A stretch of 64,000 bases of DNA from Thinopyrum elongatum (Eukaryota; Streptophyta; Magnoliopsida; Poales; Poaceae), in NCBI GenBank assembly GCA_011799875.1, contig CM022300.1, forward strand, positions 239,622,170 to 239,686,169. Direction: 5' to 3'. The first letter of the stretch is position 1; every line of letters starts with the position of its first letter. The position numbers and the translations under genes were made by a program. This document shows positions 45,331 to 53,441 of this stretch, piece by piece. The notes under the pieces were generated by a model. That model did not search any database, was not told where the DNA came from, and worked only from the letters and a program-made list of their open reading frames with translations.

Positions 45331-46008
45331 CTTACTACACTAGCAACAAGATTATTGTCCTGCTGTATGAACCACTATACATGCCTAGTAGTAGGAGTAC
45401 TAGTAGTGTAAGTTCAAGTGGCTGCCGTGTTTCCCACTCCTCCGTCGTAAGAGTGGAAAGTGGAAACGCTTGCTGTAATAATTTTTTTAAGAAATAGTCG
45501 CTCTACCGCGTGGATCCTCCTCCACGGTCGTCGGCAACCTTGCTACTCACTTTCACCGACGTGTGGGATAGCCAGCATCGGGGTCCACTTTCTATGCACT
45601 GAATTACTCCGTACTAGAGTGCACAACTGCATGATAGATTACCCCGGTCGAAGCGTTGTAGTAATGCCCAATGAGCCGTCAAATCACAAAACCCCACCTT
45701 TGCAGCAGTAAGTTGGACGGACGAAGCAACCATCATTTCACTCTTCTCCCTCATCTTCCTCTCTTGAAGAAAACCCAACTCGCTTGTCCCTCATCTTGTT
45801 CCTCATTTCTTCAAGAAAACCCCAACATGCTTCTGTCATTGTTCTTCTCTCCCAAAGAAGGAAAGGTGAGGGCATCAATGGTGTTGCTTCTGGCCAAGGC
45901 CCCGTCATCTTTTGCAACCCCGTGACCGATCCTAACTCCCTCTTGGTTCTTCTTTTGGGTTTGTGATTACGGTTTTCTTTCCTTCTATTTCTATTTGATA
46001 GTTTCTTG
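45330..46008. other. Upstream region of the 46009 gene
   Basis: Includes a stretch (ATGAGCCGTCAAATCAC, 45671-45690) also found at about 13115 in CACTA 1. A direct repeat CTCATCTT(CC/GT)TCTC...TTCAAGAAAACCC lies at about 45750-45815 and probably belongs to the gene's untranslated leader. No independent gene is seen. Confidence 0.4.
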
Positions 46009-47075
46009 ATGGACCCTAGAGCACTGGCCAAAGTGATGTCTATGGCTCTAGCCAAAACTATCAAGGCTCAGGGTATGAAGAAGCGCAAGCACCCCGCCGA
46101 GACTACCACAGACAAGCTCAAGGCCATCTCCGTGTCCAAGGCCCCCTCTCCAGGATCCCTCATTAAGCCGGTCCAAGTAATATCTCTTCTTGACAATCTT
46201 TTTGGTGATCTTGATCATGTTTTTTCATCTAACTTGTAAAGTGCTTGCTAATATGCGAGGTTTATGTAATGTACACGTAGTACTAGTAGTACAACTTTCT
46301 GGGCGACCTTGCATGTGATTCTTATGTGCCAAATGACGGTTCTAAATGGCTATTTTGACCAAAACATGCGAGAGATTGACATGCATATGATTTTTGCACA
46401 TAACACTGATTTCTTATAGATTACTTTCAACTACTTTATGAACATCAATGCTAGCTGTAGGAAATGCAAGATTTTAGCTCTCATGTCTTGGAAGAGAATA
46501 TAGTAGCCTCAGTAACTTGTGTTATGGATATTGTAAGTAATCCCTCTGTTCACAAATATAAGATGTCCTAACTTTTTTGTGCATCTGAGGTAGACATGTT
46601 TTAGTGTCTTTGTTCACTAATTTTTGTGCGTATATGTAGTCTTATATGGAGTAAAATATCAAAAATCATCTTATATTTGTGAACGGAGGTAGTAATAAAA
46701 TATTTGTTTTCTGTTTGAATTAGAACCAGGTCCACTGTGGATATGAAGTTCCCAAAGTCAAGCCATGTGAACTGGAAGACCTGAGGATGTGTGCTACTAA
46801 ACTATCCAGCTGCCGAGCCCTTGTAGCCACTTGTTGTGAACAAGTGATTTCCTGTAGCATTGTTGTCAGGCGCGTTCTCATGGGTGTACTTCACCACAAC
46901 AATTTCCTAGTTGTGCCTTCGATTATGAAGGGTGTGGTTCTTGTAAACCTTCCCAAAAAATCTGATGCGGACTGTCTTCATCGTCATGTTTATGACTGGA
47001 AAGACCACTCTGTTAGGTTCTCCAAGGTTGATGAGATGGTGAAGGTGCCGGTAGACTTCTCTCACAAAGTACATG
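46009..47075 (+). pseudogene. Three-exon gene of unknown function, cut by CACTA 2
   Basis: Exon 1 is 46009-46176 (start MDPRALAKVMSMALAK, donor GTAATA). Exon 2 is 46461-46532 (acceptor CTGTAG, donor GTAAGT). Exon 3 is 46724-47075 (acceptor AATTAG). All junctions are phase 0 and the joined frame has no stop until the CACTA terminus interrupts it at 47076. Exon 1 is basic (MKKRKHP). Exon 3 has a Cys-rich stretch (CRALVATCCEQVISC) and a mixed basic/acidic tail (VYDWKDHSVRFSKVDEM). A MITE sits in intron 2. I do not recognise the protein. Clean splice phases suggest it was functional before CACTA 2 inserted. The 3' remainder should lie beyond the right end of CACTA 2 and is not in the window. Confidence 0.6.
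46540..46692. mobile_element. Stowaway MITE in an intron, 153 bp
   Basis: Termini ATCCCTCTGTTCACAAATATAA and TTATATTTGTGAACGGAGGTAG are near-perfect inverted repeats. TA flanks both sides (46538-46539 and 46693-46694). The element sits in intron 2 of the 46009 gene, 7 bp downstream of the donor. Confidence 0.85.
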
Positions 47076-47958
47076 CACTACAAAAAAAGACACATCCGTG
47101 GCATTATGGCCCGAACGAATTTTTTTCTGTCATGGTTATGACACTTCTATGACGATAATTGTGACAAAAACACGTATCATCATAGATGTGGTGGGCTCCT
47201 ACTTCTATGACAAAAAACCATGACAGAAAATGGGCTTTTTGTCCTGGGCGGGCTGGGGACGCACCTGCATGACATTCTTTGGGCCGTCCATGAAATAAAA
47301 ATCGTGGTAGAAGTGAGGGCGAGTAAAATTTCATGGAGTTCCCGGTTATGGTGGGTGGTCGGGGCCGAGCGATGCAGTGTGGTTTGCGTGTTTCTCTCGT
47401 ACACGCGATTGCTGTGTGAGGCACTCGCTAACTGAACCCGAGCGATCGATCCCACTACGTACTGAAGCCGATCGATCCCTATGCTGCTAACTGAACCTCA
47501 GTGATTCCTTCGCTCGTGCTGCTAACTAAACACGAGCGATCGATCGCTGCTGCTGCTTATACTGAAGCCGATCGAGCCCCCGTGATAGATGTAGCCACCG
47601 GGTGTGTTGGGTTGCCTATTGATGAACAATGCCCGTTGCTGCCGCATGCGCGCGATACGTAGAACAAGTCAAGACGTGGTGAGTCGGCCTAGCCGGTTGG
47701 TTGCCTGTGGATGAACAGTTCCCTGTGGGGGTTGGATGAACAGGACCCCGCCCGTGTGTAGGCGCGGTGACCGCTGGATGAACAGGACCCCATGGTAGTA
47801 GGCGGTTGCCCTTGGAAGAACAGGACCCCGAGGAGGCCGTGCCGCCGTACAGCACACCCAGCCGGTTGGGGGTGGCTGAATAGGACCCCGTGGAGGCTGG
47901 GTGAACAGTAGACAGTGGAGGCTGGATGAACAGTAGCCGTGGATGAACAGTGGCTGGT
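47076..47958 (+). mobile_element. CACTA 2, left end only
   Basis: CACTACAAAAAAAGACACATCCGTGGCATTATGG starts at 47076 after ATG (47073-47075), the predicted target duplication. The next 880 bp match the left end and subterminal arrays of CACTA 1 (TGAACCCGAGCGATCGATC and GGATGAACAG units). Element C interrupts it at 47959. No matching right end (TTTTGTAGTG followed by ATG) is present in the window, so the rest is deleted or lies beyond 64000. Confidence 0.85.
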
Positions 47959-48853
47959 TGTCAGTGCAACAAACCCTGGGTCTGTTGCCCAGACCGTGCA
48001 CAGGCCTGAAAAGGCAAGCTCGCAACATCCAAATTCAGACCAAGCAAGGAGAGATCAGCTCTTTGAGGAATCAAAGGGCAGATCAAGAGGACCAAGACAA
48101 GCTAAATGAGCAAGACACCACTAAGGAGAAACCTCCCTTGCCGGGCAGGCGAGCCTGGCGAGGACGAGGTGGCCCCGAAGTCGAGCCTCAAGACCATCCC
48201 GGCAGGCCTGCCGGGTGCTACAAGGGCAAACTACCCCACCAAGGCTCCACCACTCCACCTCACAGCGACGCAAGTCATCGATCGGTGCGGTGTCAAGCTC
48301 CCAAGTGACTAAGTGGCTGTTATTTGGCACGTGGCAGCCACATCCTACGGAAATCACCTCCAAATGACACCTGTCCAGTGACGTGTCAAGCAGACAGGCG
48401 AGGAGGTTGCCGGGCATGCCACGATGTGACACTAAGCAGCGCATTTAATGCTCTCTGCTCTGACTACAGAGTTAGGTATGATAGCACTGTTCCCTATCTA
48501 ATCAATACACAATGACTGATTTGCCACTGTGGTGACCCCCTTGATCTATAAAAGGAGGGCCATGGCAACCATAGAAAGGATTCGGACCCTTGTACACTTG
48601 TACGTGCGTAGCTACCCTCGCCTCGAGGCAACCCTGCCGGGCAAGACCGCTGCGTTTCCACCACAATCCACCATCAATCCACCAAAGCAGGAGTAGGGTT
48701 TTACACCTCGCGGCGGCCCGAACCTGGGTAAAACTGCCCGTGTGATCTCTGCCGTGCTGCGCTACGTTCTCCACTCTTTGTGCAATGTACTCATCCCCCT
48801 GCCGAACCACAAGGGGCTGATGGCCCTATAGGTGGCCGTTGTTTCGCACAACA
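47959..48853 (+). repeat. Element C left LTR
   Basis: Contains CTATAAAAGGAGGGCCATGGC (TATA at 48547-48553), GCAGGAGTAGGGTTTTA (48686) and GGCGGCCCGAACCTGGGTAAA (48712), the same landmarks in the same order as A and B although the rest is diverged. Confidence 0.85.
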
Positions 48854-48952
48854 TCTTTGGCGTGCCAGATAGGGGGCTGCGCTTGCGCGAACTCGAGAAG
48901 CGTACGCAGCGCGTCATTTTCATCATCTTCTTCATCGTTGGCTCCATCATCC

Positions 48953-49472
48953 ATGGTGCCCAAGAAGAAGCCCGGTGCTGCAGCCCATCCGTCCACTTCG
49001 AAGGCCCCGTCACAAGTGACCGCCGATGCCGCGGGGGCTACGGGGATGCACAGAGACATGGACACTGCGGGGGACGTGGCCGGCACAGGCGGCGTCGTCC
49101 CCACCTCCCCTGCGGCTGAAACAAGGGCAGAAGGCATCGAGGAAGGACAACACCAACAGCATCCCAGCGGCCATGCTCCACGAGGTACGAGTGGAGAAAT
49201 CATTCCGTCTGCACCTCTCCGCCCAGCTGAAGGGCACAGCTGCAGTGGTGGCACTCGCTCTGGGGGCGAATCGCAATTCTCCAGCCGCTCCCGCCGCGGG
49301 CGCGGCCGCAGGGTGTGCGCCACTCCCGGAACGAGCTGCCCCAGCCGATGCGCCAAACGGAGCCGCTGGCCCTCAATCGCCTCCACCTCATCACTACGCC
49401 CCCCTGGCGACGGGCTCACGACGACAAGAACACGGCGCAGCTACTACCGGCACCATGAGGAGCCAGGCGACG
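48953..49472 (+). pseudogene. Element C gag N-terminus, interrupted by B
   Basis: ATG 48953 gives MVPKKKPGAAA. The open frame continues through alanine/glycine/serine-rich and then arginine-rich low-complexity sequence (SSRSRRGRGRR) to 49472, where element B's LTR begins. The reading frame continues by chance into the LTR. The conserved core of gag lies downstream and is not present. Confidence 0.75.
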
Positions 49473-50484
49473 TGTCGGTGTACCTGAATAGGGGTACCCT
49501 AGTACCCCGTACTTGTGCACGGGCAGTACTAGCATCCCGCGGCCAGGCTTGCGGGAGGACAGCCAGAGAGAAGCTCAAGATTATTAAGCCATTCAAGAAC
49601 AAAGTATACAAAGCAAGAGTTAAGGCCCCGGCAAGAGGAGCTTGCCGGGAGGGACAGCTGAGGCCCAGCCTGAGGTTTGCTGTAGCAGAGTACTTGCCGC
49701 GGCAAGGTACTTGCCCCGGCAAGTCATTGGCTGCGGCTAGGTATTGGCTGCGGCAAGATAGCAGCTGCGGCAAGGTACTTGCCCCGGCAAGTTACCTTGC
49801 GCGGCAAACTATGGGTTGCGGCAAGCTGTCAGGTGCGGCAAGGTCTTGCCGCGGCAAGCGTTACTGTACCACTGTGCTACTGTGCTGCTCCGGTGCCTCT
49901 GCCAGCGTGGCGCTCTGGGTCCTTCCAAGCGTGTGTGGCAGGGCACTGTATAGACAGCGGTACACTGTTGCTAGCGGTGCAGGAGCAGGTGGGATAGGCT
50001 TTTCCCACGTCCAAGACGTCCGGGTACATGTATGTGGATAGCAAAGGCATGGGCATTTAATGCCCTTGTCCCCTGCCGTCAGTGGTAGGTAGGACATGTC
50101 ATCCTGGTAATAATGGCCTTACTGTAGCAACTTTCCACCTCTACCTTTACTGTTTGCCACCTGTTGGTGACCCCTTTGTGCGTATAAAAGGAGGCCCATA
50201 GGCAATGTGGAGGGGGGAGGAGGAACGGGGAGATGGAGAACTCCAGTATTGTACGCAGCTGCTCGGTACTGTAGCGCTCCTGGAGCTAGAACAATCATAC
50301 AGATAATAAACCAAAAAGCAGGAGTAGGGTTTTACGCATCCGTGCGGCCCGAACCTGGGTAAATCTCTCTCGTGCACTGTCGTGTTCTTCGCTAGATTTG
50401 CTCTTCGTGCGACCGTCTCTCCCTGCCGAACGTAAAGGGGTCCTTCCCTGGGTCCCATAGGTGATCGCGGATTCGTCCCCGACA
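49473..50484 (+). repeat. Element B left LTR with CTTGCCGCGGCAAG array
   Basis: 1012 bp, TGTCGG...CCCCGACA, TATA at 50183-50189 (CGTATAAAAGGAGGCCCA). Between about 49690 and 49860 the palindromic unit CTTGCC(G/C)CGGCAAG and its half units (TGCGGCAAG) recur roughly ten times, upstream of the promoter. The 3' region carries GCAGGAGTAGGGTTTTACG. Confidence 0.9.
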
Positions 50485-50570
50485 TCTTTGGCGCGCCAGG
50501 TAGGGGAGAGGAGGTTGTGTGAACCTAATCTAGCGATTTGCGCGTTAGTTTTTGGGCCATCCTCCGCCTT

Positions 50571-52169
50571 ATGGCTCCAAAAAAGAAGACTTCGGCCATC
50601 GGTGCGTCTACCTCCAACCCGCCTGCTCCCATGCAGGAGGGTGCCGACGTGATTGCGACTGCTGGGGGGACTGGAGAGCGAGAGCTCCTATTACCTCCAC
50701 CTGTCCAAAACCGGGCCAGCAACGCCAATCTTGGCGCTGCTGGGTCTGGGAACGCAGCGCTGCTCGCTGCTGCTGGCCCTGCAAGCTCCAGAAACGGTGC
50801 TGCGCGTTCTGGAATGCCTGCGCCGGTTCAGACGCCGCGGCCTTCGCAAGAAGCCCGTGACAGGCAGCGTCCTGACGCCCCAGGTGCCAGGCGCTCCCTG
50901 GATAATGAACTTGTGCATCGATCTCGAGATGCGCGGGGTCACCATACGCAACAACACGTTGGCGGGGTCGAGGTGCGGTCGCCTGGGCGTGGAGATGCTC
51001 CTTCTAACACTGTTAGGAGTAAGAGAATCCCACAGTCCTCACGCCACTCGATACCTCCCTCACCAGCAGAAGCGTTGGCCCGTGCGCAGCTGCTCCTGAA
51101 CTTCCCTCCACCAGCAGATAAGCTTGACGAGTGGAGGGCAACCATTCAGAGCCTTCTCAGCTTCGCTGATGCCGACCCGGTGCGCGCGGCCGACAAGAGA
51201 ACTGGTGAAAATGCTGTCACCAACAAGAACGGCGAGGGGGCAACAACCGTACACTCCCCGCCCAGACGGCCTCGGTCGCCGACACGTCGAAACGACGCCC
51301 GTGGCGATGATTCCACGGCGTCGTCTGACCCGCGAGCTCGTTGTGACCATCGCCTCGTTCTTCAGGAACGCAGAGGAGAAGACGCTTGTACCACTATCGA
51401 GCGAAGGAGAGAAGCGCATCGTCAGTCCGACAGACGCGCAGGGCCCGCTGTTGACATGCATGCGCCAGGGGATCCTGGCGACTTGCCGTACGCGGTAAGT
51501 TGTCCAGCGTTCACCCGTGAGCTGCGGCAGGTCCAGTGGCCCAATCGCAAGGCTTTCAAGCCTGACGTGCCGGAGAAGTATGATGGCAAGACACACCCGT
51601 CGGAGTTCCTCAGCATTTACACCATTGCTGTGCAAGCTGCCGGGGGACGAGACGACAAGATCCTTGCTAACTACTTCCCGCTCGTGTTAAAGCGCAACGT
51701 CGTCTCATGGCTCATGCACTTGCCGGAGAACTCCATTTCTTCATGGGCGGACCTGTGCCATCAGTTTGTTGGTGCCTTTACTGGCGGTCATCAACCTCAT
51801 GGCCAGGAGAGTGATCTTCATCTCATCCCCCAGAAGGAAGGAGAGCCCCTGCGCAAATACATTCAAAGGTTCAGCCGCGTACAGTACAACATCCCAGATG
51901 TTCACCCCGCTGCGGTTATTAGCGCGTTCCATCAGAACGTGCGTAACCGCAGGATGCGGGAGGAAATGGTGATGACCAAGGTCAGAGACATTGGCCAGCT
52001 ATATGCTCTCGCCGACAAGTGTGCGCGCGCTGAAGAGGGAAGGAAACTTCCCGGTGAAGGTGTTGGCGCAGGGGGGAGCTCTGACAGCGAAGGTACCGCC
52101 CCGGCAAAGAAGGGCCGGCGGCGGAACAACAGGAAGAAAAAGGGCAAAGCTGTGCTTGCCGTCGAGTAG
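50571..52169 (+). CDS. Element B gag
   Basis: Start MAPKKKTSAIG at 50571 after the primer-binding region (TTTGGCGCGCCAGGTAGGGG). The N-terminal 250 residues are low complexity and charged. The conserved gag core follows (ELRQVQWPNRKAFKPDVPEK, KYDGKTHPSEFLSIYTI, SWLMHLPENSISSW, EGEPLRKYIQRFSRVQYNI), as in plant gypsy 'retrotrans_gag' domains. Gag forms the particle and packages the RNA. The frame ends at TAG 52167-52169, where A has GAA, so this stop is specific to B. The frame stays open after it. Confidence 0.9.
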   Translation: MAPKKKTSAIGASTSNPPAPMQEGADVIATAGGTGERELLLPPPVQNRASNANLGAAGSGNAALLAAAGPASSRNGAARSGMPAPVQTPRPSQEARDRQRPDAPGARRSLDNELVHRSRDARGHHTQQHVGGVEVRSPGRGDAPSNTVRSKRIPQSSRHSIPPSPAEALARAQLLLNFPPPADKLDEWRATIQSLLSFADADPVRAADKRTGENAVTNKNGEGATTVHSPPRRPRSPTRRNDARGDDSTASSDPRARCDHRLVLQERRGEDACTTIERRREAHRQSDRRAGPAVDMHAPGDPGDLPYAVSCPAFTRELRQVQWPNRKAFKPDVPEKYDGKTHPSEFLSIYTIAVQAAGGRDDKILANYFPLVLKRNVVSWLMHLPENSISSWADLCHQFVGAFTGGHQPHGQESDLHLIPQKEGEPLRKYIQRFSRVQYNIPDVHPAAVISAFHQNVRNRRMREEMVMTKVRDIGQLYALADKCARAEEGRKLPGEGVGAGGSSDSEGTAPAKKGRRRNNRKKKGKAVLAVE

Positions 52170-53441
52170 TTCAGCGGCAACGGCAGCGCCGACAAGGCCA
52201 AAGTCGAGGGCTCCGGCAAGGAGATTGCCGCCTGCGCCAACTGTCAGGCCTTGGCAGCTGCCGACAAGCAGGACGGCTCCGACAAGCAATATTGCAAGAT
52301 CCACCGCACCAAGGGACACGATCTCCAGAACTGTCGACGAGTCGAGCAGCTTGTCGAATAGCAGAAAGCTGAGTATGAGAGGCGCGACAAGGAGAAGGCC
52401 CCAGAAGGTGCAGGCGGGTCCGGCAAGAAGCGCACTGCCCGAGGAGGGCGTTGCGGCAAGGCCAAGCAGCAGCAGAGAGACAGGCCTCCTCGTGGCCGCG
52501 ACAAAGATGATGATGATGATGATCTAGATGATGAAGAATCCAGTGAGCACGAATTTCAGAAAGCCGCAGAAGTCTTGTGTGTTGACGGTGGTGCTTCGTT
52601 GCATTCTTCTCACCGCCAACTTAAACAGTGGGCGCGAGAGATCAATGCGGCGGAACCATCTGTTGACGCCAGAAAGCTTCTGAAGTGGTCCGACACGCCT
52701 ATCGTCTTTGACATTGAGGACCACCCTGACCGCACAATGGCGGTCGGGTGCTTGCCGATGTTGGTTTCACCAACGATCCGCAACCTCAAGGTCACGAAGA
52801 TGTTAATTGACGGTGGGGCCGGCTTGAATCTGATTTCGCCCGCTGTGCTCCGGAAACATCAAATCCCTGACGGCGAGCTTGAGGAAACTGGTACTTTCCA
52901 AGGAGTCAATCCAGGAAGGAGCAAGCCGAAAGGGAAGATCACGCTGCCAGTGACATTTGGCGGCGAGCTGAACTACCGGACCGAGAAGGTCACCTTTGAC
53001 GTTGCCGATATTCCATTGCTTTATAATGGGATACTTGGCCGTCCAGCGCTCGCCAAGTTTATGGCAGCCTCTCATTTTGCCTACAACGTGTTGAAGATGC
53101 CAGGCCCAGTAAGTGTTATCACAGTTCCCTGCGACAAGAAGGATGCGCTTATTTGCGCCGACAAGATCTACCGGGAAGCAGTTGCCGCAACTGCCGCCAA
53201 GGCACTTGCCGCTGAAGCTCTCGGGGGGCAGAACAAGAGGAAGTCCGACAAGAGCTCATGTGCCCACTCCGGCAAGCGCACCTCTTCGGAGTGCTGCGCT
53301 GCTGTCGAGGACGCACCAGAGAGCTCCACCGGCAAGTGCAAAAAGAATAAAGCCGCTCCGCCGGCGACAAAGAAGGTGCCCGCCAAGGAGGACGGCACTG
53401 GTGGTTCCTTTACCATCAGTGCCACACTTGACAACAAATAG
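52170..53441 (+). CDS. Element B gag C-terminus and protease, in frame with gag
   Basis: Same frame as gag. It contains the Cys/His cluster (CANCQ, YCKIH, KGHDLQNC), one stop TAG at 52359-52361 (A has AGG), a basic/acidic linker, CVDGGASLHSSHRQLKQW, then the aspartic protease with IDGGAGLNLIS (Asp codon 52809) and ILGRPALAKF. It ends at TAG 53439-53441 in the context ACAAATAGGAAAGC, the same stop as in A (30347-30349). Pro cleaves the polyprotein in the particle. Confidence 0.88.

Larger units (their letters stand above)
39720..47075. other. Host block related to the interior of CACTA 1
   Basis: The order of landmarks parallels CACTA 1. GA/GT-rich low complexity at 40050-41030 corresponds to 16340-17560. 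AT-rich sequence with ATTCAAAT at 41040-41650 corresponds to 17560-18440. A 5'-gene module at 41930-42640 corresponds to 18660-21030. Exon modules at 43396-44204 correspond to 21520-23590. The last part differs: a truncated LTR, then the 46009 gene. I infer an older CACTA-family element in which CACTA 1, element A and CACTA 2 all inserted. No CACTA ends for this older element are visible. Confidence 0.55.
47959..49472 (+). mobile_element. Element C: gypsy LTR retrotransposon, 5' part
   Basis: An LTR of about 895 bp (47959-48853, TGTCAG...CACAACA) is followed by a primer-binding region (TTTGGCGTGCCAGATAGGGG) and the start of gag. The left flank CTGGT (47954-47958) would be its target duplication. 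The right LTR and most of the interior are absent. Shared promoter and leader blocks place it in the same group as A and B. Element B interrupts its gag. Confidence 0.85.

Noticed and set aside
48826..49419. 197-codon minus-strand frame in element C
   Set aside because: It is the shadow of C's GC-rich gag start on the other strand.
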